Of a DNA stretch of 64,000 nt, positions 45,075 to 53,128 are shown piece by piece. Made by a program: the position numbers and the translations under genes. Under the pieces are notes generated by a model that was given only the letters and a program-made list of their open reading frames with translations, was not told the DNA's origin and did not search any database. The stretch is from CBDBJQ01 sp965206405. GTDB taxonomy: Bacteria; Pseudomonadota; Alphaproteobacteria; UBA8366. The stretch spans positions 1,178,001 to 1,242,000 of the forward strand of contig CBDBJQ010000006.1 of assembly GCA_965206405.1 (NCBI GenBank), read 5' to 3'. The number at the start of each line of letters is the position of its first letter. Position 1 is the stretch's first letter.

Positions 45075-46829
45075 TCAGGCCTTTTCAGGTCTGGGCTTGC
45101 GCGTTCGTTGGGGCGGCATCCTGAATGGTGCTTCGTTCCACGACAGGCCAACACAGCGCAGGATGCGTTTGGCGTCGGTTGTGGCCGGGCTGGGCATGGC
45201 ATATTGCTCGCTGGTGCCCTTGCGCTTCAGGATAGATATCTGAAGTCGGTCGAGTTCCCGACGGATGCGGGCCGGGCTCATCGGATGGCCCAGCATCTGC
45301 AGGCGTTTGCGCAGGTGTTGCAGGCAACAGAAGGCCATGTAGCAGAGGGCGATATGGGCCTGTATCCGCCGCGGCGTCCAGTGATAGACGGGTCGGATTT
45401 TCAGGTCGTGCTTGTTGGTACGAAAGCAGGTTTCGATCTGCCAGAGCTGGTGATATTGGGCGATGGCCGCCTCGGGTGCGAGATCGTCCTTGCCATGGAT
45501 AGTGATGGCATGCAGCCCATCCCATTGGGCCGCCGCGTCGATCTTGTCCTGATCAAGTGTGATCTCGCCCGTATCGGGAAACGAGAGGAACCGGGCATAT
45601 CCCCGCTGACTGACACTGGCAGGGCTCCGGGAGCGCCGAAGCTTCGTTTGCAGACGCTCAAGGGCCCTCCGGCGCTTGTGGGCATCCTTGCGGGCGCGGG
45701 TGGGCGAGAATGTGACGATGATCCGGGCACCGTCATGCTCAATCACCTTGTAGCGCCCCGCCTCTGCCGCGCCCTCCGCCGCGTCGTGTCCGGCCCCGTG
45801 TCCGGCCCCGTGTCCGGCCCATGGCTTGTAACCACCCGTGTCCAGGGCCTTGCCTTTCACGCCCGCCGGGGCCGACTTCAGGCGATACCCCAGAATGAAC
45901 GGCAGACCCTTGGTGCGCAATAGATCCTGATTGGTGGCGCTGAGCATCCCGGCATCTGCCACCAGCGTGATCTTTCCAAGCTTGTAGCGCTCTTCAAGCC
46001 CCTTGATCGCGGCCTCAAGCGTATGGCCTTCCCACATATTGCCGGGGAACAGGTCATAGCCGACCGGCAAGCCGTCGGTGGTGACCATCAGCGCCAACAC
46101 CACTTGACTGCGATGGGATTTCCCGTCCTTGCTGTACCCCTTGGCCAGCAACCGGTCGGAAGCATCCTGCGGATCCTCCCGATCGGTATCGAATGCCAGT
46201 GTTGTGCAGTCGTAGAAGAGGACATCGACCGGTCCCGCCAGAAGCGTATCCGCCGCCTCGTGTGACATCCGACAGACCCGGTTGATCGTCGCCGCGTCCA
46301 GGTAGTCCATAGCCTGGTAGACCCGGTCCAGATTGAGGGTGATCCCGACCCTGTGGGCCAACGCATCCACCGTTGCCCGCTTGCTCTCTGGCTGCGACAG
46401 GCGCGCCAGCACCAGTTCGCGCAAAATGCGATCGCTGCTCTTGCGCCGGGAGCCCGGAAGACCATTCCAGCCCAGGCCGGAATAAACCTCCCCCATCACA
46501 TCGCGCAAGCCAAGTGACAGGCGGGATTCTTCGCGGCAGTCCCCAAGGTCAACATCCAGCTTGTCCGGACGCGGAGCGGTGCGCACAAGCGTCGCCAGAT
46601 CGGCATATTCCGTTGGGGTGAACAGTTCCATCTGCGGGAACTGTGCGGCGCGCAGTTCTTCCATGATCCTGCCGGCCAGGCGCTTGAGATCCTCAACCTC
46701 AGTGTCGTTATGCGCGATGCCGACATGCCGGACGACCTTCTGGCGAACCTTCTGACCGGTGCGCACCGACTGGACGATCTGGATGCGGGTGCGGTTGCGT
46801 TCGGGATCATGTTTGGTGCGGATGAACAT
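45075..46829 (-). CDS. IS1634-family transposase
   Basis: The 584-residue DDE transposase starts MFIRTKHDPERNRTRIQIVQ, typical of the IS1634 family of the IS4 superfamily. It has VLFYDCTTLAFDT with the first Asp, LVADAGMLSATNQDLL with the second Asp, and a long insertion domain. The Glu region is in WQIETCFRTNKHDLKIRPVYHW (YREK-like). A Gly-His-rich stretch GHGAGHGAGHDAAEG comes from three 12-bp tandem units at 45786-45821 and is likely a local expansion in a tolerant loop. ATG at 46829 is chosen because family members start at that point. No frameshift is seen, so it may be active. Confidence 0.92.
   Translation of the reverse strand: MFIRTKHDPERNRTRIQIVQSVRTGQKVRQKVVRHVGIAHNDTEVEDLKRLAGRIMEELRAAQFPQMELFTPTEYADLATLVRTAPRPDKLDVDLGDCREESRLSLGLRDVMGEVYSGLGWNGLPGSRRKSSDRILRELVLARLSQPESKRATVDALAHRVGITLNLDRVYQAMDYLDAATINRVCRMSHEAADTLLAGPVDVLFYDCTTLAFDTDREDPQDASDRLLAKGYSKDGKSHRSQVVLALMVTTDGLPVGYDLFPGNMWEGHTLEAAIKGLEERYKLGKITLVADAGMLSATNQDLLRTKGLPFILGYRLKSAPAGVKGKALDTGGYKPWAGHGAGHGAGHDAAEGAAEAGRYKVIEHDGARIIVTFSPTRARKDAHKRRRALERLQTKLRRSRSPASVSQRGYARFLSFPDTGEITLDQDKIDAAAQWDGLHAITIHGKDDLAPEAAIAQYHQLWQIETCFRTNKHDLKIRPVYHWTPRRIQAHIALCYMAFCCLQHLRKRLQMLGHPMSPARIRRELDRLQISILKRKGTSEQYAMPSPATTDAKRILRCVGLSWNEAPFRMPPQRTRKPRPEKA
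45786..45821 (+). repeat. 12-bp tandem repeat x3 inside the transposase gene
   Basis: The units are GTGTCCGGCCCC, GTGTCCGGCCCC and GTGTCCGGCCCA. They encode the Gly-His-Gly-Ala repeat and keep the frame. Confidence 0.9.
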
Positions 46830-46966
46830 GTGCGGGAGTGTAGCGGAGTTTCCAGCAACCGCAACCCACAACCGCCACTGGGGGCACTACTTTGCCCTCC
46901 CGGAAGCCAGGGCCTGAAGTTAAACAAAAAAACACCCGACAAGCCGACAAAACCTACGAACTCAGG

Positions 46967-47094
46967 AGATGATGCTACAGGTTAGGGAATGTTACACGAT
47001 TTTGCGGATCGTTCCCGCACCCGGTCTTGTGTCTGGTCCCGTGCCGGGTCTTGTGCCGGGCCGGAATCCGGCTGCCGAGCCTATGCGTCCGGCA
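46967..47094 (+). repeat. right copy of the 128-bp direct repeat
   Basis: This copy starts exactly after the right end of the IS (46966) and runs through the last 14 bases of the TerB-like gene. It is identical base for base to 44836-44963. It is the original target copy because it is continuous with the gene. Confidence 0.95.
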
Positions 47095-47560
47095 GCCCGG
47101 CTCTCTGGAGCGCGCGTTTGCGGGCCTCGCCATTTTCGCGGTCGGAGACGTAGAGCAGCCCGGTGATGCGGCGCATCAGGTCGGCTTCGTAATCGTGCAC
47201 GGCACCGTCGGCGAAGACCACGTCCCAGAGCATATCGATCATTTCCACTCTTTCGGCAGCGTCGAAATGCGCCCGGATTTCGCGGGTAAATATGTAGGAA
47301 TCGATACTGTCGGCCTGCTCCGCTTCGGCGGCCTCGACCAGGGCTGTTGCGTCTTCCGGTGTCAGTGAAAAGCGTTTCTCGCACAGATTCAGGATGCGCC
47401 GGCGCTCAGCCTCGTCGAAATCGCCATCAAGAATCGCAGCCTCGACCAGCAGGCTTGCCGCCGCCCGGTGCAGCGCCTTCGAGGCGTGCTTGCCGGGGGC
47501 GCGCTCGGCTTCTTTCTCGCTGCCGAACAGGAGTTTTCTGAGATGTCCCTTGAGGGGCAT
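47081..47560 (-). CDS. TerB-domain protein
   Basis: The 159-residue protein has a basic N-terminus, then a helical TerB (tellurite-resistance-B-like) domain with two acidic motifs, AAILDGDFDEAERRRI near residue 45 and VVFADGAVHDYEADLMRRI near 115. TerB domains bind metal ions near the membrane and are scattered widely in alphaproteobacteria without other ter genes. No terCDE is present, so tellurite resistance cannot be inferred. Its stop codon lies within the IS target repeat, but the gene itself is intact. Confidence 0.8.
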   Translation of the reverse strand: MPLKGHLRKLLFGSEKEAERAPGKHASKALHRAAASLLVEAAILDGDFDEAERRRILNLCEKRFSLTPEDATALVEAAEAEQADSIDSYIFTREIRAHFDAAERVEMIDMLWDVVFADGAVHDYEADLMRRITGLLYVSDRENGEARKRALQRAGLPDA

Positions 47561-47632
47561 GGATTACCTTATCCCGCGAGTGATTCGCACCTGACCGCCC
47601 ATGCTACACTGCCGGGCACGCCGAGGTCCGCC

Positions 47633-47689
47633 GGATGCGCCAGGCCAAGCTGGATGCGCCGGGCCAAGCCGGATGCGCCGGGCCAAGCC
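47633..47689 (+). repeat. 19-bp tandem repeat x3
   Basis: The units GGATGCGCCAGGCCAAGCT, GGATGCGCCGGGCCAAGCC and an exact copy of the second lie between the TerB-like gene and the DUF35 gene. Confidence 0.9.
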
Positions 47690-47712
47690 GGCCTGGAGCA
47701 CACCAGCCTTGA

Positions 47713-48102
47713 TCAAGCCGGCCTGAACACGGGGATCTTTTCCCCGCCCTCGGCGTCGCGAAAGACCAACACCACTTCCTGGTCGACCGCCAGCGAATCC
47801 GGATCGCAGTCGACGATGTTGGTCATCATCGTGATGCCTTCCTCGAGCGTCACATAAGCGATGACATATTGGGGGTCGGAACGGCGCATCACCGAGAAGG
47901 TATATATCCGGCCCTTTCCCGAGGCTTTGTGCCACTCGACGTTGTCGGACAGTGTGAACGGGCTGATCTTGCGCGGATACCAGAAGAATTGGCCAGTATC
48001 ACCGCAGCGCGGAAGCATCAGCTTGCCTTCCTTGGTGGCAGCCCAGAAATCCTCGTACTCCACGTTCGCCGGTGGCGACGGGATTTTTCTTTCCGCGCTC
48101 AT
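47713..48102 (-). CDS. DUF35 / OB-fold acyl-CoA-associated protein
   Basis: The 129-residue protein has the rubredoxin-like-plus-OB-fold layout: YEDFWAATKEGKLMLPRCGD, FFWYPRKISPF, then GKGRIYTFSVMRRS and YVIAYVTLEEGITMMTNIVD. The zinc cysteines usual in the N-terminal half are reduced to one (RCGD), so metal binding may be lost. DUF35 proteins act as partners of thiolase-like enzymes and can channel CoA esters, as in the steroid side-chain aldolase complex. The ATG overlaps the thiolase-like stop by 4 bases, which argues for coupled translation and a complex. Confidence 0.87.
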   Translation of the reverse strand: MSAERKIPSPPANVEYEDFWAATKEGKLMLPRCGDTGQFFWYPRKISPFTLSDNVEWHKASGKGRIYTFSVMRRSDPQYVIAYVTLEEGITMMTNIVDCDPDSLAVDQEVVLVFRDAEGGEKIPVFRPA

Positions 48103-49277
48103 GCGCCGTCCCTCCCCAGTATTACGGTTGAACTTCCCATCCGACTTCCGAGCGAACCGCCGGTGCCGTGGGCAAGCGCGATCTGGCAGTCGGCAACCTG
48201 CACCGCCGGATGCGCCTCGCCGCGGAGCTGGCGCACCGCCTCGAGTACCTTGGTCAGCCCGCCGCGGTTCATCGGATGGTTGTTGCACAACCCGCCGCCG
48301 TCGGTGTTGAAGGGCAGCTTGCCCTGGCCCGCGATCAAGTTGCCGTCGGAAACAAAGGCGCCGCCTTTTCCCTTCTCGCAGAAGCCGAGATCCTCGATCG
48401 TCTCGACCACCGTGATGGTGAAGGAATCGTAGATCGACGCATAGTCGATGTCGCCGGGTTTGACGCCAGCTTCCTCGAAAGCGCGCGGGCCGGACCAGCG
48501 TGCGCCGGTGAAGGTCAGGTCGACCTGGCCGCGGTTGATGTGTTTTGGCGCTTCGCCATGACCAAGGATGCTCACGCAGTCACGCTTGAGGGACTTGGCG
48601 ATCTCGGCCGAGACAATGACGAAGGCACCACCGCCGTCAGAGATTACGCAGCAGTCGAGGCGGTGCAGAGGATCGGAGATCATCGGTGATTCGACCACAT
48701 CCTCGACCGTCACCAGGTCGCGCAGCATCGCGTGTTCGTTGTGCTGGGCGTGGTGGGATGCGGCGACCTTGACCCAGGCGAGCTGTTCGCTGGTGGTGCC
48801 GTATTCATGCATGTGCCGGCGCGCCGCCATCCCGTACATGTTGACGACCGTGGGCCCGTATATGAATTCGAAGGGCACGTCGGGCGCATCCGCACCGTAG
48901 TTGCGCGGACGGGTGCCCGTTGCCATGCCGTCGGCCCGCGGCCGGCCAGCAAGGGTGATCAGGGCCACGTTGCATTTGCCGAGCGCGATCGCCTCGGCGG
49001 CATGCCCGGCATGGACGACGTAGGACGATCCGCCGACATCGGTCGAATCGAGATGGCGCAGGTTGCGCAAGCCCATGTAGTCGGCCATCGATAGGGGGCC
49101 GAGCCCCGGTGCGTCGCCGGCACAGAAATAGCCGTCCACATCGTCGGGGGTGAGGCCCGCATCGGCCAGCGCCCCGGCCGCGCTCTCGGCGTGGAGTTGG
49201 GCAACCGACTTGTCGATCGCCTTGCGTGTCGGATGCTCGTAGATGCCGGCAATCGAAGCTTTGCCCTTGATACTCAT
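48099..49277 (-). CDS. thiolase-like protein (SCP-x / Ltp-type)
   Basis: The 392-residue thiolase-fold protein starts MSIKGKASIAGIYEHPTRK. It has DDVDGYFCAGDAPG, ADAPDVPFEFIYGP and GGGLCNNHPMNRGGLTKVLE, where the catalytic His region of thiolases lies. In the usual nucleophile segment it reads VGGSSYVVHAGHAAEAI, with no cysteine. It is therefore unlikely to be an ordinary thiolase. Cysteine-less relatives paired with DUF35 proteins include the steroid side-chain aldolase Ltp2, so retro-aldol or acyl-transfer chemistry is possible. It overlaps the DUF35 gene by 4 bases. ATG 49277 is preferred to an upstream reading that would add 113 unrelated residues. Confidence 0.82.
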   Translation of the reverse strand: MSIKGKASIAGIYEHPTRKAIDKSVAQLHAESAAGALADAGLTPDDVDGYFCAGDAPGLGPLSMADYMGLRNLRHLDSTDVGGSSYVVHAGHAAEAIALGKCNVALITLAGRPRADGMATGTRPRNYGADAPDVPFEFIYGPTVVNMYGMAARRHMHEYGTTSEQLAWVKVAASHHAQHNEHAMLRDLVTVEDVVESPMISDPLHRLDCCVISDGGGAFVIVSAEIAKSLKRDCVSILGHGEAPKHINRGQVDLTFTGARWSGPRAFEEAGVKPGDIDYASIYDSFTITVVETIEDLGFCEKGKGGAFVSDGNLIAGQGKLPFNTDGGGLCNNHPMNRGGLTKVLEAVRQLRGEAHPAVQVADCQIALAHGTGGSLGSRMGSSTVILGRDGA

Positions 49278-49449
49278 TAGTGTCGGTCTCCTGGGATGCT
49301 GATCTTCGGGGGTATCGGTTTCCTGGTTGGCGAACCGTTCAAAAATATGGCGCGCAAATCCGGCGCGGCGAGTGGCTGCCGGCGGGCAAAACCGGGTGTC
49401 GGCCAGCGCAAACCAGAGGACCGAGTGCCGGGTCGGGGTGCTGCTGCGT

Positions 49450-50526
49450 TCAGAGACCCTTGGCCAGCGGAGGAATGTCGCGGCCGGTGGCGTCACGGTA
49501 ACGCTTGCGGAACCGGGGCCAGACTTCCGGATTGACGATGCGGGGTGGTACCTGGCCGGCTGCAAGCGCTCGCCACTGATTGGCCGCACCAAGCGCGGTG
49601 GTGACCCTGGCGTCATCGGTGATGCCGGCGGTGTGCGGTGTCAGGATGACGTTGTCGAAGGTGAGCAGCGGGTGGTCGAGGGGTGGCGGTTCGACATTGA
49701 ACACATCGATCCCGGCCCCGGCGAGAGGGCCTTCGGCGAGCGCCTCGACCAGTGCAGCCTCATCGACAATACCGCCGCGCGCGGTAATCAAGAAGTATGA
49801 CCCTTCGCGCATGGCGGAGAACGCCTGGCGCCCGAACATGCCTCGAGTTTCGTCGTTCAGCGGACAATGAACGGACACCACGTCCGATGCGGCGAGAAGC
49901 GCATCGAACGCAGCTGGTTCGGCGTGACGGGAGCGGATCTCGGCTTCGGTGAGCAGCGGATCGTAGGCAAGCACCCGCATGCCGAGCGGACCGCCGCAAA
50001 GCTCGGCGACACGCTGGCCGATATGGCCAATGCCGACAATACCGAGGGTCTTGCTGCGAAGATCGCGGCCGCGGAACTGCTCCCGGCTCCAGTTGCGGTT
50101 GCGGCGCATCAGCAGGTTGGCCTCGTGGATGTGCTTGGATAGCGAGAGCATCATGCCGAGCGTATGCTCGGCGACCGCTTCGGCATTGCCCCCGGCCTGG
50201 TTGCAGACGACAACGCCGGCAGCCGTGCAGTCTCCAAGATCGAGCGTGTCATAGCCGGCGCCATGGGCGCAGATCGCAAGCAGCTGCGGCGTCCGGGCGA
50301 GAAAGGCGTCATCGGCCCAGTAGCGCTCCGGAAGTTCGTCCTTCGCCGAGCCGATCTGATAGCCAAGCGCAGCCTCGATCATCGGCCAGACACTGTCCTC
50401 GGACGCGTTCGAATCGAGCAGGGTCAGGGCAACGCCTGAATCCTGCGCCTCGAGGGCACTGACACCGGTCGGATCCTGCCAGCGATCGAAGTAGAAGACC
50501 GGAAAGCCGGTTTTGTTTTCCGTCAT
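49450..50526 (-). CDS. D-isomer-specific 2-hydroxyacid dehydrogenase
   Basis: The 358-residue enzyme has HGAGYDTLDLGDC, NAEAVAEHTLGMML, the NAD motif GIVGIGHIGQRVAELCGG and ITARGGIVDEAAL with the catalytic Arg, Glu in NVEPPPLDHPL and His in TPHTAGITD. It reduces a 2-oxo acid or oxidises a D-2-hydroxy acid. It is the second such gene in the window, about 12 kb from the one at 37.4 kb, but the sequences differ. A ThDP enzyme gene lies 20 bases upstream, so the two probably process the same oxo acid. Confidence 0.87.
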   Translation of the reverse strand: MTENKTGFPVFYFDRWQDPTGVSALEAQDSGVALTLLDSNASEDSVWPMIEAALGYQIGSAKDELPERYWADDAFLARTPQLLAICAHGAGYDTLDLGDCTAAGVVVCNQAGGNAEAVAEHTLGMMLSLSKHIHEANLLMRRNRNWSREQFRGRDLRSKTLGIVGIGHIGQRVAELCGGPLGMRVLAYDPLLTEAEIRSRHAEPAAFDALLAASDVVSVHCPLNDETRGMFGRQAFSAMREGSYFLITARGGIVDEAALVEALAEGPLAGAGIDVFNVEPPPLDHPLLTFDNVILTPHTAGITDDARVTTALGAANQWRALAAGQVPPRIVNPEVWPRFRKRYRDATGRDIPPLAKGL

Positions 50527-50546
50527 GGCCTTATATTGCTTCCTGT

Positions 50547-52208
50547 CTAAACCGCTTCCTGCTCGTTGCCGAAGGGCACGATGTCGCGTCGGTCGGTGAG
50601 CAGGTGGATCAGGGCCGGGCCGTCATGGGCGAGGGCTTCGCGGAAGGCGGGCACGAACTCGTCCGTGGCCGCAACCCGGAACGCCTTGGCACCGTAGGCT
50701 GCGCCAACGGCCGCAAAATCGGGGCTGGTGAGCGCCGTTGCAAATTCGGCACCTTCGCCGAAAGCGTTGCGCTGTCCCTGCATGATCGAGCCATGGGCAG
50801 CGTTGTCGCAGACCACGACCTTGATGGGGAGGCCCTGTTCGACGGCCGTAATCATCTCCTGTCCGGTCATCACGAAACCGCCATCGCCGACCCAGGCGAC
50901 AACGGTTTGATCGGGCCGGGCGATCTGGGCGCCGACGGCACCCGGCACCGCATAGCCCATCGCTCCCGACATCGGTCCTGCGGTGCTTCGTGGGGTGTCG
51001 AACCGCCGATAGCGATTAACCCAGCGTGCCATACTGCCGGCGTCGGTAACGAACGTCGCTCCAGATGCGGCCCCGGATTTGGCCTGAGCATCGAGGTGGC
51101 GCGTCGTTGTATCCACCACCTGGGCCATATCGACATCCCCGTGGACGGGGAAGTTGCCAGGCTGGGAGAAAGCTAGGAAGCGTTGGTGCAGTTCCTCCTG
51201 CCGCTGGCGGCGTGCCGGCGGTGCCGGGCCCACCGCATCCGTGAGCGCCTCCAGCGTGGGCGTCATGTCGGCTTCGATCGCCGGCCGGCCAGAAAAGCGG
51301 GCGAGCACTTGTGCATCGGGATAGATGTGGATTAGCGCCGCCGCCTCGGGTAGGGCGGTGTTGTCGGCTGTGGTGATGGCATCGAGCCGGGAGCCGACGG
51401 CGATCACAAGGTCGGCCTCGGCGATTGCGGCGATCTGCCAGTCAGGTCGGTTGATCTCGAGATGGCCGGCATAGGCGCCGTTGGCATTGGCAAGCGCGTC
51501 CTGTCGTCGGTATGCGGCCATCACCGGCAGCCCGGCCTTTTCGACGAGCACGGCCAGCGCCGGCGAAGCGTCCTGGTTGACGATCATTTCGCCGGCAATG
51601 GCGAGAGGGCGCTCGGCGGCATCGATCAGTCGCGCCGCCTCGGCGATTGCGGCCGCATCGGGTGTGCGCGCGGTCGGGGTTTGCGGCGACACGATCGTAT
51701 CTTCAGTGTCGTCAGAGGTGACGTCGCGAGGTAGCTGAACCACGACCGGCCCTGGCCGTCCCGAGGTGGCGAGGGTGACGGCCTCCGCGGTGATGTGCGA
51801 GATATCCCCGACGCCCTCCGGTTCGAGCACCGCCTTGGCGACGCTGCCGAAGAACAGGTGCTGGTCGATCTCCTGGAACGCCTCGCTGCCCTTCGACCAG
51901 GAGTTCACATGTCCCGTGAACATCAACAGGGGCGTGGAATCCTGGCGTGCCGTATGGACGCCGATGGCGGCGTTGGAGGAACCCGGCCCGCGGCTAACGA
52001 ACACGGCCGCCGGCCGCCCGGATATTTTAGCAAAGGCCTCGGCGGCGAAGGCGGCACCGCCTTCCTGCCGGGTCGGCACGAGCCGGAACCGGTCGCTGTG
52101 GCGTCGCAAGGCATCGAGGACGTGCAGGAAGCTTTCGCCGCTGACCGTAAACCCGATATCGACGCCGTGGGCAATCAGGGTTTCGACGAGAACTTCTCCG
52201 CCTTTCAT
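50547..52208 (-). CDS. thiamine-diphosphate enzyme, acetolactate synthase-like
   Basis: The 553-residue protein has ThDP domains: Glu49 in TRQEGGAAFAAEA, the central Rossmann-like domain, and the ThDP motif starting GDGGFVMTGQEM at 441 with Asn469 in VVCDNAAHG. Domain order is that of acetolactate synthase, but TVSGESFLHVLDAL and the absence of a regulatory subunit suggest a catabolic or promiscuous lyase/decarboxylase. The ATG at 52208 gives MKGGEVLVETLIAHGVDIGF, the normal start; a longer reading is unsupported. It is transcribed leftward with the hydroxyacid dehydrogenase and preceded by a crotonase gene. Confidence 0.82.
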   Translation of the reverse strand: MKGGEVLVETLIAHGVDIGFTVSGESFLHVLDALRRHSDRFRLVPTRQEGGAAFAAEAFAKISGRPAAVFVSRGPGSSNAAIGVHTARQDSTPLLMFTGHVNSWSKGSEAFQEIDQHLFFGSVAKAVLEPEGVGDISHITAEAVTLATSGRPGPVVVQLPRDVTSDDTEDTIVSPQTPTARTPDAAAIAEAARLIDAAERPLAIAGEMIVNQDASPALAVLVEKAGLPVMAAYRRQDALANANGAYAGHLEINRPDWQIAAIAEADLVIAVGSRLDAITTADNTALPEAAALIHIYPDAQVLARFSGRPAIEADMTPTLEALTDAVGPAPPARRQRQEELHQRFLAFSQPGNFPVHGDVDMAQVVDTTTRHLDAQAKSGAASGATFVTDAGSMARWVNRYRRFDTPRSTAGPMSGAMGYAVPGAVGAQIARPDQTVVAWVGDGGFVMTGQEMITAVEQGLPIKVVVCDNAAHGSIMQGQRNAFGEGAEFATALTSPDFAAVGAAYGAKAFRVAATDEFVPAFREALAHDGPALIHLLTDRRDIVPFGNEQEAV

Positions 52209-52263
52209 CGGCCGGCCTGTCCGGTTATTCGAACTTCTCGCCGCATTGTGCTCTGATCCTGGC

Positions 52264-53061
52264 TCAGTGACCGGTGAAACTCGGCTGCCGCTTCTCCGCA
52301 AAGGCGACGACGCCTTCCCGGAAATCCTGCGAGGCGGCGCATTCGGCGAAGCATTCCGCCTCCATCTGCAGCTGGCGTTCGAACTGGCTCTCGAGCGAGG
52401 CGTAGATCAGTTTCTTGGACTGGGCATAGGCGAGGGCAGGCCCCTTGGCGAGACGCTTGGCCATCGCTTCTGTTTCCTCGCCCAGTTTTTCTGTGGGGAC
52501 CACCCGGTTGACGAGGCCCATGCGTTCCATTGTCGCCGCGTCGTAGCGGTCGCCGAGCAGGGTCATTTCCATCGCCTTCTTGACGCCGATGGCGCGCGGT
52601 AGGGAGTAGGTCGCCGAGCCGTCCGGGCTGATGCCGATATGGCAATAGGCGAGGGTGAAGAAGGAATTCTCGGCCGCGATCACCAGATCGCAGGCGGCGG
52701 CGATGCTTACCCCCGCTCCGGCGGCAGCGCCGGAAACCGAGGCGATGATGGGTTTGGGGAAGCGCCGTATCGAGCCTATCAGGCCGTGCAGATCGTGAAT
52801 CCGGCGCAGGAAGTGCGCGCGGAGCTCGTCCGGTGTCATCTCCGCCGTCAAATCAACGAAGCTCTTGACGTCGCCGCCGGCGAGAAAATGGTCCCCGGCG
52901 CCGCGAAGGATCACGCAGCGGACCGTGTCGTCGCGCTCATGGGTGTCCAGAAAATCGTGCATCGCCTGGCGCATCTCCAGCGACAGTGCATTGCGCGCTT
53001 CCGGGCGGTTCATTGTCAGGGTTGCAACGCCGTCGGCGATTTCGAACAGCAAGTCAGCCAT
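52264..53061 (-). CDS. enoyl-CoA hydratase/isomerase family protein
   Basis: The 265-residue crotonase begins MADLLFEIADGVATLTMNRP. It has the oxyanion-hole segments GAGDHFLAGGDVKSF and VSGAAAGAGVSIAAACDLVI, with IGISPDGSATYSLPRAIG where the second catalytic Glu would be; Asp or Ser there suggests an isomerase or PaaG-like activity rather than classical hydration. The leftward gene lies between the aldo/keto reductase and the ThDP enzyme. ATG at 53061 is preferred to 53076. The upstream leader holds 15-bp and 8-bp tandem duplications (53079-53126). Confidence 0.85.
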   Translation of the reverse strand: MADLLFEIADGVATLTMNRPEARNALSLEMRQAMHDFLDTHERDDTVRCVILRGAGDHFLAGGDVKSFVDLTAEMTPDELRAHFLRRIHDLHGLIGSIRRFPKPIIASVSGAAAGAGVSIAAACDLVIAAENSFFTLAYCHIGISPDGSATYSLPRAIGVKKAMEMTLLGDRYDAATMERMGLVNRVVPTEKLGEETEAMAKRLAKGPALAYAQSKKLIYASLESQFERQLQMEAECFAECAASQDFREGVVAFAEKRQPSFTGH

Positions 53062-53078
53062 TACATGTCTCCTCACAT

Positions 53079-53126
53079 ATCTCTTGCGGTTTTATCTCTT
53101 GCGGTTTTTTCATCCGGCCATCCGGC
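53079..53126 (+). repeat. two adjacent tandem duplications (15 bp x2 and 8 bp x2)
   Basis: ATCTCTTGCGGTTTT is repeated at 53079-53093 and 53094-53108, and CATCCGGC at 53111-53118 and 53119-53126. They fill the short space between the aldo/keto reductase stop and the crotonase start. Confidence 0.9.
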
Positions 53127-53128
53127 CT

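Larger units (their letters stand above)
44964..46966 (-). mobile_element. complete IS1634-family insertion sequence
   Basis: The element is 2003 bp with terminal inverted repeats: CCTGACTTCGTAGGATTTCG on the left and, read inward from the right, CCTGAGTTCGTAGGTTTTGT. It encodes one transposase. A perfect 128-bp direct repeat abuts both ends exactly. The family type element is known to create long, variable-length direct repeats, which this fits. It appears intact and recent. Confidence 0.9.

Noticed and set aside
47081..47560. TerB-like gene as part of a tellurite resistance operon
   Set aside because: No terA, terC, terD or terE is nearby, and single TerB domains are widespread with other roles.
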